Position numbers and translations under genes: made by a program
Part shown: piece after piece, positions 1-7,187 of the stretch
How positions within the stretch are numbered: the stretch's first letter is position 1
Layout: each line of letters starts with the position of its first letter
Notes under the pieces: model-generated
Database searches by the model: none
Told to the model about the DNA's origin: nothing
The model's input: only the letters and a program-made list of their open reading frames with translations
DNA from: Tannerella sp.
Lineage (GTDB): Bacteria > Bacteroidota > Bacteroidia > Bacteroidales > Tannerellaceae
Direction of reading: 5' to 3'
Length of the DNA: 13,716 bases
Assembly: GCA_031267485.1 (NCBI GenBank)
Contig: JAIRYY010000324.1
Location: 1-13,716 of the forward strand

Positions 1-16
1 CACTAATCACTAACTA

Positions 17-979
17 CTATTCAACAATGTTTTTCGCATAATACGATATGATATAGTCAGCTCCGGCGCGGCGGATAGCGGTCAGACATTCGGAGAAAAT
101 CCGTTTCTCGTCGAAGAAGCCCTGTGCGGCGCCGTTCTTGAGCATCGCATATTCGCCCGACACCTGATAGGCGACCAGAGGATAGCCGTCGAAACGTTCC
201 GAGGCCCGGTACAGGATATCGAGATAAGCCAGCGCCGGCTTCACCATGATCCAGTCCGTCCCCTCCTCAATATCCGCCGCAATCTCTTCCAGTCCCTGAT
301 TTTTCGTCCGGAAATCCATCTGATAGGTTTTCCTGTCGCCAAACGAAGGCGCCGAAGCGGCCGCGTCGCGAAAAGGCCCGTAAAAGGCCGATGCATACTT
401 CGCCGAGTACGCCAGAATCTTCGTGTTCAGGCGCTCGCTGTCCAGGCGTTCCCTGATAGCAGCCACCTGCCCGTCCATCATGGCCGACGGCGCAACGAAA
501 TCCGCGCCCGCGACCGCATGACGGTAAGCCATTTCGGCCAGCAGCGGCAGCGTCGAATCATTATCCACATCCCGGTCATGAAGCAGTCCGCAATGTCCGT
601 GCGAGGTATATTCGCACAGGCAGACATCGGTAAATACCACGATACCGGGAAAGCGGGCCTTGACAGCTTCCACGGCGCGGCTTATCAGATTGCCGGCGCA
701 GTAGGCCGCGCTGCCCCGTTCATCTTTCGCGCTGTCCGCGACGACGCCAAAAAGCAGCATCTTGTCTATCCCCAGCGACAAAAGTTCTTCGACATCAACC
801 AGCAGTTGATCAATCGAAAATCGATACACGCCCGGCATGGACGGAATTTCCTGCCTGACACCCTCCCCCTCCGTCACAAAATACGGATAAATTAAGTCTC
901 CGGGAACAATCGGCCGCACATCGGCATATTTATCCCTTATTTCCTGAGTTTCCCTGTAAGTTCTGAAACGTTTCATCAT
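17..979 (-). CDS. hemB: Delta-aminolevulinic acid dehydratase (porphobilinogen synthase)
   Basis: Condenses two 5-aminolevulinate molecules to porphobilinogen in the cytosol, the first common step of tetrapyrrole synthesis. The 320-residue protein is full length for HemB. The two Schiff-base lysines are visible at K194 (YSAKYAS) and K247 (WIMVKPA). Cysteines C120, C122 and C130 (CLCEYTSHGHC) are the zinc site of the Zn-dependent class. The N-terminus is short, but the DLIYPYFVTEG block is in its usual place. The start is one of two adjacent ATGs (979 or 976); the next Met is residue 48, so the 50-bp overlap with the 3' end of the upstream hemC-cobA-hemD fusion is real. It is the last gene seen in the operon. 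It feeds the fusion protein, presumably for siroheme needed by the sulfite reductase of the same operon, although heme supply is also possible. Confidence 0.97.
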   Translation of the reverse strand: MMKRFRTYRETQEIRDKYADVRPIVPGDLIYPYFVTEGEGVRQEIPSMPGVYRFSIDQLLVDVEELLSLGIDKMLLFGVVADSAKDERGSAAYCAGNLISRAVEAVKARFPGIVVFTDVCLCEYTSHGHCGLLHDRDVDNDSTLPLLAEMAYRHAVAGADFVAPSAMMDGQVAAIRERLDSERLNTKILAYSAKYASAFYGPFRDAAASAPSFGDRKTYQMDFRTKNQGLEEIAADIEEGTDWIMVKPALAYLDILYRASERFDGYPLVAYQVSGEYAMLKNGAAQGFFDEKRIFSECLTAIRRAGADYIISYYAKNIVE

Positions 980-2984
980 ATATATGTCGTTTTAATTCAT
1001 CTTCCGTCGTTTTCCCTTTCGCTACAAGCAGCACGCCCTCCGGCAACGCACCGTACAGGCGCATGAACGCATCCACCCCCGACGGTGAGGCGAACAGAAT
1101 CTTCCGAAAACCGGACAAATCCACTTTCGCAGCCCCGTCATTGACGGTATTCACGTAAACGGGCACATCCGTCACACGATTACCCAAAGCCCGCAGTTCA
1201 TCGGACAGATACTTCAGCCCCCTGTCCGAACGCGGCAGCAGTATCCGCCTGTCCGCAATCCCGTTTTCCCTGAAATATTCAACCAGCCCCCCGGCCGATT
1301 CCGTGGCGGATTCCATTTCGGGAAAGATATGGCGCTTTTTCAGCTCGAGCGTCGTCGTCTTCCCGACCGAAGCTATTTTTATCGCTCCCAGAACGCGGAC
1401 ATCCGTCTCCGCCTCGTCCAGAATCTCAAAGAAGAAGCGGACGCCATGGCGGCTGGTGAAAATTATCCAGTGGTACGAACCGATTTCTTCCCGCAACAGC
1501 CGGTGCAGAGTGCAGTCCCGCACCTTTTGTATTTTAATCAGGGGAGTATGTGTGACGGCGTGACGGCCATCATCGTACGCATCGCACGCGGTGCCCGTCA
1601 CCAGGACATGCTGCCTGCGGACGTTTCCGTTTTCGAACGACACGACCTGGCCGACAACGGCAAGCAGCGGCGTCGGGTATCTGACGACCGAGAACCGCAG
1701 TTCTCCCAGCGTCGTAAAAATTGTGTTCTGTCCCGGCAGCGAAACATCGTGCACCAGCGCCACCGGCGTCGTGGCATCACGCCCCGCCGCAATCATCCTC
1801 CCGGCTATATTCGAAATGTTCGCTCCGGCCATGTAGTAAACCAGCGTATCAGCGTCGGGTATCTGCACGTTTTCGGCCGAATGTCCCGTAACGAAGGCGA
1901 CGGACGATGCCACTCCCCGGTGCGTCAGGGGGATATGCGTGCAGGCGGCCAGCGCTATGCCCGAAGAGATGCCGGGAATGACCCCGACCGTGACAAAACG
2001 GCTCTGAAGGAAATCCAGTTCCTCCCGTCCGCGGGCAAATATCATCGGGTCTCCCCCCTTCAGGCGCACTGTGTTCTGACCCGAAACGGCTGCCCGGTAA
2101 ACGAGTTCGTTGATTTCGTCCTGATGATAACTGTGTCTGTCTTTCCGCTTGCCGACGCCAATCTTTACGGCGCCGTATCTTTCCAGAAAATCCCGGTCAA
2201 TCAAATCGTCGTGAAAAATGACGTCGGCATTCCGCAGGGCGCGGTCTGCTCCGACGGTCAACAGCTCGGGATTGCCCGGGCCAAACCCCGCCAGCGTCAC
2301 CCGTCCATAAGCCCGCCGGATGTCGAGCGTCGAGAAAACGGCTTTCAGCGCCGTCTCCCCCACCCTGCCCGTCACAGCCAGATTGCCCTGCAGCGGATGC
2401 GTCCTGAAAGGCAGCGTTTCGGCAATGCGAGCCTCCAGCCCCAGGCGTTTAAGGGCGCATGTGGCGACAATCAGAGCATCAATATACCCGTTGTCGACCA
2501 GCGCAATACGTTCTTCGATTGTCCCCCGGATGCTCACGACCGTCAAGTCGGGACGCAGTTCCAGCAATCCGGCTTTGCGGCTGGCCGAGCTTGTACCTGT
2601 CCTCGCACCGGCAGGAAGCTCCTGCAGGCGGATATGTCCCCGGCTAACCAGCGCATCGGTTTTCTCGCCTCCTTCGGTCAGGCAGTACAGTTCCAGACCC
2701 GGAGGCAGAGGATACGGCAAATCTTTCGCGGAGTGAACCGCCACGTCCGCCTCGCCGCTCAGCACAGCTTCGTCCAGTTCGCGCGTGAAAAAGTCGCCGG
2801 CAAGGTCTCCGCTCATCAGCGATATATCCCTGTTTTTATCGCCGAATGAGGCCAGCCCCGTCAGGCTGTACGCCACCGGCGGCAAAAGCGAAAACACCTC
2901 TTTCACCTGAAAGAGCGAAAGGGGGCTGTTCCGCGCCACGACCCTCAATTTCCCATTGCCTGTATCCATCCGTTTTGCGCTCAC
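930..2984 (-). CDS. Trifunctional fusion: truncated HemC - CobA (uroporphyrinogen III methyltransferase) - HemD
   Basis: A 684-residue tetrapyrrole enzyme expected to act from porphobilinogen to precorrin-2. Residues 12-225 are HemC domains 1 and 2: the ARNSP start, VAVHSAKD with catalytic D88, GTSSASRK and VSIRGT. Residues 227-455 are SUMT/CobA: GFGPG at 233-237, GGDP at 310-313, RGREE, and PLTHRGVASSVAFVTGH. Residues 457-684 are HemD: FTSRHGV, ILLPRSD and FASPSGVDAF. HemC domain 3, which holds the cysteine for the dipyrromethane cofactor, is absent because the chain passes straight from LAVTGRVGE into CobA. One cofactor-binding arginine (R131 in E. coli) aligns with S135. The GTG start overlaps the pstA-like stop by 4 bp (GTGA); an ATG at 2969 is the alternative. 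A precorrin-2 dehydrogenase/ferrochelatase domain is not present. Confidence 0.93.
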   Translation of the reverse strand: MSAKRMDTGNGKLRVVARNSPLSLFQVKEVFSLLPPVAYSLTGLASFGDKNRDISLMSGDLAGDFFTRELDEAVLSGEADVAVHSAKDLPYPLPPGLELYCLTEGGEKTDALVSRGHIRLQELPAGARTGTSSASRKAGLLELRPDLTVVSIRGTIEERIALVDNGYIDALIVATCALKRLGLEARIAETLPFRTHPLQGNLAVTGRVGETALKAVFSTLDIRRAYGRVTLAGFGPGNPELLTVGADRALRNADVIFHDDLIDRDFLERYGAVKIGVGKRKDRHSYHQDEINELVYRAAVSGQNTVRLKGGDPMIFARGREELDFLQSRFVTVGVIPGISSGIALAACTHIPLTHRGVASSVAFVTGHSAENVQIPDADTLVYYMAGANISNIAGRMIAAGRDATTPVALVHDVSLPGQNTIFTTLGELRFSVVRYPTPLLAVVGQVVSFENGNVRRQHVLVTGTACDAYDDGRHAVTHTPLIKIQKVRDCTLHRLLREEIGSYHWIIFTSRHGVRFFFEILDEAETDVRVLGAIKIASVGKTTTLELKKRHIFPEMESATESAGGLVEYFRENGIADRRILLPRSDRGLKYLSDELRALGNRVTDVPVYVNTVNDGAAKVDLSGFRKILFASPSGVDAFMRLYGALPEGVLLVAKGKTTEDELKRHIYDETFQNLQGNSGNKG

Positions 2985-3829
2985 TTAATTCTGTTTTTTG
3001 AAAAGTAACCTGTAATGATTCGGCCGGTGACGCTCAGAATGAGAACAATGATTGTCAGCAGCAGGGCTGCGGCATACGCCCGTTCCCTCACTTCGGGGAT
3101 AGGGCTGCTCAGCTGAAAAAAAACGGCTAACGGCAGCGTTGCGGCAGGCTGGCCGAGCGATGCCGGTATGTTGTCCGTAAAACCGGCCGTAAACAGGACG
3201 CCCGCCGCATCGCCAATGGCGCGTCCCACCGACAGCAGCGTCGCGGTTGCAATCCCCGGCGCTATCTGCCGGATAACGACCCGGCAGGCTTCCAGCCTGG
3301 TTGCACCCAGCGAATAGGCGGCATCCAGCAGGTCTTTGGATACCGAACTTGCCACTTCGTCCATCGAACGGACAAATATGGGGATGATAAGCAGGGTGAT
3401 GACAATAATTCCCCCCAGCAGCGACGTTTTCAGCCCGAAAAAAATCATGATTGTAAAGGCAAATGCGCCATAGACAATCGACGGGATGCCAAACAGCACA
3501 TCAAAGGACAGTCGCGTGAACCAGGCCAGCCGGGATGTTTTTTTCAGGTAAATGTTAATGTAGAAAACAATGGGGATACTGATGATTAACCCCAGCAGCG
3601 CGGAGGCAAAAACAATCATCAGCGAACCGGCAATCGCATTCAGTATTCCCCCCTCCTTGCCCAAATAGAAACCGCCTCCGGGAAGCTGGCTAATCATCTC
3701 CCACGTCAACGACGGAAACCCCGTCCCGGCTATCGTCCAGATGATGCTCGCGAAGAATCCGAACACAACGAGCGTCGCCAGAATCATCAGCAGATTGAAT
3801 ATCTTTTCTTCTATAAATCGGAGTTTCAT
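2981..3829 (-). CDS. pstA: Pst-type ABC transporter permease (PstA-like)
   Basis: Inner-membrane permease subunit of a phosphate-family oxyanion importer, pairing with the PstC-like product. It has 282 residues, usual for PstA. Hydrophobic segments lie at about 10-34, 62-95, 110-131, 138-155, 195-215 and 252-275. The EAA-type cytoplasmic loop that docks on the ATPase is at about 158-192 (KDLLDAAYSLGATRLEACR). The start ATG overlaps the pstC-like stop (ATGA), and its own stop overlaps the start of the tetrapyrrole fusion, so translation is probably coupled through three genes. The family label is secure. The substrate is not: the gene sits in a sulfur-assimilation operon without phoU, so sulfate or another sulfur oxyanion is as likely as phosphate. 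Confidence 0.92.
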   Translation of the reverse strand: MKLRFIEEKIFNLLMILATLVVFGFFASIIWTIAGTGFPSLTWEMISQLPGGGFYLGKEGGILNAIAGSLMIVFASALLGLIISIPIVFYINIYLKKTSRLAWFTRLSFDVLFGIPSIVYGAFAFTIMIFFGLKTSLLGGIIVITLLIIPIFVRSMDEVASSVSKDLLDAAYSLGATRLEACRVVIRQIAPGIATATLLSVGRAIGDAAGVLFTAGFTDNIPASLGQPAATLPLAVFFQLSSPIPEVRERAYAAALLLTIIVLILSVTGRIITGYFSKNRIK

Positions 3830-4734
3830 AATTTGAATTTTTTGGCTACATTTTGTAAAACAATACGCGATATCGCATTGAAGACGAGTATGATGACGAA
3901 CATCACCAGAGCGGCAAACATGAGCGCCGATTCATACATCGGCAGGGAGAGCATCTCTCCGTAGTTGTTCGCTATGAGCGCGGGCAGCGGGTAAACGCTG
4001 TCGAACAGCGAATGGGGAATGCCGGTCATATTCCCGCAGACCATAAGCACCGCCAGCGTTTCGCCGAAAGCTTTCGATACGGAAAGGACTACCGCCGCGA
4101 TGACTCCGGGGGAAGCTTTCCGGACGACGATGAGGCGGGAGGTCTGCCAGCGTGTGGCCCCCAGCGATATGGACGCGTCTTTCAGGTCTTTGGAAACGGT
4201 AGAGAATATCTCGATGAGCAGGCTTACCAGCAACGGGATAATCATTACGCTCAACACGATGCCTCCCGCCAGCAGCGTATAGCCGCTCGTATAATCGACA
4301 AAACGCGGCCCCAGGCTGTCGGCTATCCACGGCACGATAATCAGCGTCCCCCACACGCCGTACACCACGGACGGAATACCCGCCAGAATATCCAGCACCG
4401 GGAATACAAGTTTTTTTACCCATGGACGCGCATTCTCCGTCAGGAACAGAGCCGTAAGGAGGGAAACAGGTAACGCTATGAGCACGGACAGCAGCGTCAC
4501 ATAGACCGAACTCACTATGAATGATCGGAATCCGAAATCGCCCGTCAACGGACTCCACTCCGACCCCGACAGCAGGCTCCAGACGGAATTTTCTTTCAGG
4601 ACGCCCGTCGATTTGTAATACAAACCAATCCCCATGATTAACATAATCAGTAGAGACCCGACTGTAAACAACTGCATAATCCGACAGGCAACCCTGTTCT
4701 TGAAAATTCTTTTTGCTAATATTGACGTCTGCAC
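3826..4734 (-). CDS. pstC: Pst-type ABC transporter permease (PstC-like)
   Basis: Second permease of the Pst-like importer, 302 residues. The first membrane span is at about 21-41, followed by a periplasmic loop and the main transmembrane core from about residue 71. The EAA loop is at about 176-210 (SKDLKDASISLGATRWQTSR). The GIPSVVYGVWG stretch at 119-129 is typical of PstC and has a counterpart in the PstA-like partner. The start used here is GTG at 4734, about 15 bases after a GGAG in the gap behind the pstS-like stop. An ATG at 4677 (residue 20) lies just before the first membrane span and cannot be excluded. It overlaps pstA by 4 bp and follows the pstS-like gene by 20 bp. Confidence 0.92.
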   Translation of the reverse strand: MQTSILAKRIFKNRVACRIMQLFTVGSLLIMLIMGIGLYYKSTGVLKENSVWSLLSGSEWSPLTGDFGFRSFIVSSVYVTLLSVLIALPVSLLTALFLTENARPWVKKLVFPVLDILAGIPSVVYGVWGTLIIVPWIADSLGPRFVDYTSGYTLLAGGIVLSVMIIPLLVSLLIEIFSTVSKDLKDASISLGATRWQTSRLIVVRKASPGVIAAVVLSVSKAFGETLAVLMVCGNMTGIPHSLFDSVYPLPALIANNYGEMLSLPMYESALMFAALVMFVIILVFNAISRIVLQNVAKKFKL

Positions 4735-4754
4735 AATTCTCTTTCTTTTACTCC

Positions 4755-5711
4755 TTATCTTAATTTGGTTAATTCCTCCTGTAACTTATCTTCCGCAAGC
4801 CCGATATAACCGGTTTCGCCGGCGTACTGCTGTCCTTCGGTAAGCACATATTCCAGGAAAGCAATAACTTCCGGCTTTGTCGGCTTACCTTTCGTCACCA
4901 GATACAAGTCTCGGGCGGGAGGCGAGGGATAACGCCCCGCGCTGATAGCTTCTATCAGCGTTTCGGTCGTTTCATAAAAATCTTCTTCGGGGTCTATCCG
5001 TCCGTTTTCATTCACATCAATGGGGATAATGGCCAGTCCGTCGAAAATCCTCTTCGTTTTCTGGTCGTAAGCGTATGCCACATTGTTATATCCTATTCCC
5101 ACCCGGTCTTTCTGCACAGCTGCGGCAAGCCCCGGATCGCCGAATACGGCCGTCGCTTTCAGGTGTTCCTGTTTCCTGCCGAACCATGCCGCGAAAGTCT
5201 CGGCGGCGCCGCAAGCATCGGAACGCGTAAAGACGTGCACGGGAGTGGTAGCGGATGTGCCCGTGACCTCGCCCCACGTACTGACTTCCCGGCTCCAGAG
5301 CTTCGCAGCCGTTCCCTTCGTCAACCCTACCCGGCGAATCGATTCCCATTCGGGATTATTCGCATTTACAACAGGTATGACCGCATCCTTTACCGTCGCT
5401 ATCGGATAGGCGCCTCTGCCGATTTCTTCGGGGTAAACCTCGCGGGACACCATTCCAATATCGACCACGCCGGACAGCGCGTCGGTCATACCCTTTCCGG
5501 CGCCTCCGCCCGATATGTCCACTTTGACGTCCGGATGTATTTTCCGAAATTCCTCTCCCCATCTTACGGCCATGGGATACAGGGCAAACGCACCTGAAAG
5601 TTGTATGGTACCCGCAAGACCGTCGCCGGAAGTTTTCGCCTCCTGCCCGCGTTTGTTCGTGCAATTTGCCAGCAACGCGATACCGGTCAATAAAAGAAGA
5701 ATTTTTTTCAT
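4755..5711 (-). CDS. pstS: Pst-like periplasmic oxyanion-binding lipoprotein
   Basis: Solute-binding lipoprotein that would deliver an oxyanion to the PstC/PstA-like permease. It has 318 residues. A signal peptide of about 16 residues ends in a lipobox-like LLANC, with C17 as the lipid-anchored residue. The PstS fold is recognisable from SGAFALYP (39-46), SGGGAGKG (67-74), VDIGMVSRE (83-91) and the anion-loop equivalent RSDACGA at 163-169. In E. coli PstS that loop is RSDGSGT, so the Ser and Thr ligands read Cys and Ala here. The position near E. coli D56, which accepts the phosphate proton, reads Ser89, although Ser also occurs there in some annotated PstS proteins. Residues 232-243 (DVNENGRIDPEE) fit an EF-hand calcium loop. 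Substrate is therefore open: phosphate family by fold, sulfur oxyanion suggested by context. Confidence 0.88.
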   Translation of the reverse strand: MKKILLLLTGIALLANCTNKRGQEAKTSGDGLAGTIQLSGAFALYPMAVRWGEEFRKIHPDVKVDISGGGAGKGMTDALSGVVDIGMVSREVYPEEIGRGAYPIATVKDAVIPVVNANNPEWESIRRVGLTKGTAAKLWSREVSTWGEVTGTSATTPVHVFTRSDACGAAETFAAWFGRKQEHLKATAVFGDPGLAAAVQKDRVGIGYNNVAYAYDQKTKRIFDGLAIIPIDVNENGRIDPEEDFYETTETLIEAISAGRYPSPPARDLYLVTKGKPTKPEVIAFLEYVLTEGQQYAGETGYIGLAEDKLQEELTKLR

Positions 5712-5725
5712 ATTATTCCCGCCTT

Positions 5726-5735
5726 AAAAAAAAAA
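5726..5735 (-). repeat. Homopolymer of ten T (minus strand) between hcyD-like and pstS-like genes
   Basis: Ten consecutive A on the plus strand in the 24-bp gap between the JAMM stop and the binding-protein start. No GC-rich hairpin precedes it, so it is not a standard terminator, but a tract this long can slip. Confidence 0.8.
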
Positions 5736-5768
5736 TTAATCACTAATCACTATTTCACTAACCACTAT
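5736..5768 (-). repeat. Imperfect 15-bp tandem repeat at the 3' end of the JAMM gene
   Basis: Two copies of GAAATAGTGRTTAGT encode EIVVS-EIVIS just before the stop. A similar run (TAGTTAGTGATTAGTG) lies at and behind the hemB stop at positions 1-20. Confidence 0.7.
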
Positions 5769-6149
5769 TTCACACGGCCTCACCACGGAATCCGCGATGT
5801 GAAACGCTTTCACGACCGGTTCTTCGGCGGCCAGGGAAATAATGACATACACAATCTGCGAATCGAGCGCCAGACGGATATCCTCCTCCGACGGACGCGC
5901 CGGCGATGCGGGGTGGCTGTGGTAATTTGCAATAATCTTCCGGCCATTCCGCCTTGCCTCTTTCAGTACGTTAAACTGTTCCTGCGGACTGAAGGAGAAA
6001 TGTTCCGGGCTGTGGTCCATATTCGTCAGGGCATGCCGGGCCTGCACGACGCCGTCCGTCCCCGTCAGTAAACCGCATGCCTCGTCGGGCAGTTCTTCGC
6101 CGGCCTGCCTTATCATCGCGTCTAAAACGTCCCTGGGTATCCTTATCAT
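5736..6149 (-). CDS. hcyD: JAMM/MPN+ metalloprotease, HcyD/Mec-like
   Basis: Zinc metalloprotease of the JAMM family, 137 residues. All metal and catalytic residues are visible: E23, then H77-S-H79-P, S87 and D90 (HxHx7SxxD). Prokaryotic JAMM proteases beside a ubiquitin-like sulfur carrier remove residues after its Gly-Gly (HcyD in Wolinella) or release cysteine from the carrier (Mec in Mycobacterium). Here the carrier two genes upstream ends in GGGE and the sulfhydrylase is MetY, not CysM, so trimming of the terminal Glu is the better fit. The start is 4 bp after the upstream adenylyltransferase stop. The last 11 residues (EIVVS-EIVIS-D) come from an imperfect 15-bp tandem repeat, which looks like a recent extension of the reading frame. 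Confidence 0.88.
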   Translation of the reverse strand: MIRIPRDVLDAMIRQAGEELPDEACGLLTGTDGVVQARHALTNMDHSPEHFSFSPQEQFNVLKEARRNGRKIIANYHSHPASPARPSEEDIRLALDSQIVYVIISLAAEEPVVKAFHIADSVVRPCEIVVSEIVISD

Positions 6150-6153
6150 CCGC

Positions 6154-6963
6154 CTATTTCTTTTTCAGTTCGCATACAGCCTGTTCCGCTTCGACCAGCT
6201 CCGTAATGGTATGATGTTCCCCGCAAACCGGACATTTGCTGTTCTTTTTCACGCCAACCGTCCTGAAATCCATCGACTTAGCATTGAATATCAGGAGCCT
6301 GTCCGTCAAAAGAGAGCCTGTGCCGACCAGGAATTTCAGCGCCTCGGCCGCCTGTATCGTGCCCAACATTCCCGCTATTGCACCCAGCACTCCGGCCTGT
6401 GAACATGTCGGGACGGCATTTGGCGGCGGAGGGCCATGAAAAAGGCAGCGATAGCAGGACGTTCCCGGCAGATGCGTGAAAGTCTGTCCCTCGAAACGGA
6501 GAATCCCCCCGTGCGAAAAAGGTTTTCCCGCCAGCACGCAGGCATCGTTAATCAGAAATTTCACGGGAAAACTGTCGGTTCCGTCGACGATAAAATCGTA
6601 GTCCCGGATTCGTTCGAACGCATTTTCCGCCGTGAAGAACTCATGGTAGGCAATCACGTTCACATCCGGATTAATCTGCCGAATCTTTTCTTTCGCAGAT
6701 TCCACCTTCGGTTTCCCTACATCGGGCGTAAAATGAATAACCTGCCGTTGCAGATTGCTCAAATCCACCACGTCGCCGTCTATTACCCCCAGCGTACCCA
6801 CTCCGGCCGCCGCCAGGTAAAGCAGGACGGGCGCCCCCAGTCCGCCGGCTCCAATAACCAGGACTTTGCCGCCGTTAATTTTTTCCTGACCTTCCACGCC
6901 GACATCCTGCAGCAGGATATGGCGGCTGTAACGTTCAATCTGTTCCGCTGAAAAATCCATCAT
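6154..6963 (-). CDS. hcyF: MoeB/ThiF-type E1-like adenylyltransferase for the sulfur carrier (HcyF-like)
   Basis: E1-like enzyme expected to adenylate the C-terminal glycine of the adjacent ThiS-like carrier so that sulfur can be loaded as a thiocarboxylate. It has 269 residues and no rhodanese domain. The ATP-binding GAGGLG is at 38-43, followed by the IDGD...NLQRQ block (61-74, with R73), K84/K86 and DGTD at 127-130. A structural zinc site is formed by two CxxC pairs, C170/C173 and C244/C247. The conserved cysteine before SQAGVLG is C187. Two ATGs at 6963 and 6960 are possible starts; the first overlaps the carrier's stop by 4 bp. The lack of a rhodanese domain means sulfur must come from elsewhere, most simply from sulfide or from the TusA domain of the sulfite reductase. 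A role in molybdopterin or thiamine synthesis is less likely in this operon. Confidence 0.9.
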   Translation of the reverse strand: MMDFSAEQIERYSRHILLQDVGVEGQEKINGGKVLVIGAGGLGAPVLLYLAAAGVGTLGVIDGDVVDLSNLQRQVIHFTPDVGKPKVESAKEKIRQINPDVNVIAYHEFFTAENAFERIRDYDFIVDGTDSFPVKFLINDACVLAGKPFSHGGILRFEGQTFTHLPGTSCYRCLFHGPPPPNAVPTCSQAGVLGAIAGMLGTIQAAEALKFLVGTGSLLTDRLLIFNAKSMDFRTVGVKKNSKCPVCGEHHTITELVEAEQAVCELKKK

Positions 6964-7169
6964 TCTCCTCCCCCCATGAAGTACAGGAAGTCAATCTGGT
7001 CGCCATCATTTATGGACGTCGCATCAAAATTTTCCCGCTGAATAAAATCTCCATTAATCTGAACGGAAACCATATCGGGCTGCAGGACATTATTCAGTCT
7101 GATAAGCCCGGATAATGTCAGTGGAAGCGTCACTTCCTGTTCTTCGTCGTTTACCGTAACCTTGCTCAT
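6960..7169 (-). CDS. hcyS: ThiS/MoaD-like sulfur carrier protein with C-terminal GGGE (HcyS-like)
   Basis: A 69-residue beta-grasp sulfur carrier. The fold is supported by the MSKVTVND start, the hydrophobic LSGLIRLNNV helix, MVSVQINGDFI, and the GDQIDFLYFMGG end typical of ThiS. The tail is Gly66-Gly67-Gly68-Glu69, so unlike ThiS, which ends in GG, it needs a protease to expose the diglycine before adenylation. The JAMM protease two genes on is the obvious candidate. It lies directly after the sulfite reductase (18-bp gap) and overlaps the adenylyltransferase start by 4 bp. Expected role: thiocarboxylate sulfur donor to MetY for homocysteine, as shown for HcyS in Wolinella. A CysO-like role in cysteine synthesis is the alternative. 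Confidence 0.88.
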   Translation of the reverse strand: MSKVTVNDEEQEVTLPLTLSGLIRLNNVLQPDMVSVQINGDFIQRENFDATSINDGDQIDFLYFMGGGE

Positions 7170-7187
7170 TGCTATTTGTTTTTATAT

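Noticed and set aside
1329..2849. Long open frame of 506 codons on the plus strand
   Set aside because: Entirely antisense to the tetrapyrrole fusion, whose three domains have clear family motifs. The plus-strand product is Arg/Gln-rich without recognisable motifs, as expected for a shadow frame in GC-rich coding DNA.
2981..5711. Plain high-affinity phosphate (pst-pho) operon
   Set aside because: No phoU or Pho-type control site is seen, and the transporter genes are interleaved with sulfur genes. I kept the Pst family names but not the phosphate substrate.
6154..7169. Thiamine or molybdopterin synthesis genes (thiS/thiF, moaD/moeB)
   Set aside because: No ThiG, ThiH, MoaE or MoaA partner is present. 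The carrier ends in GGGE rather than GG, and the genes sit between sulfite reductase and a JAMM protease in an operon led by metY.
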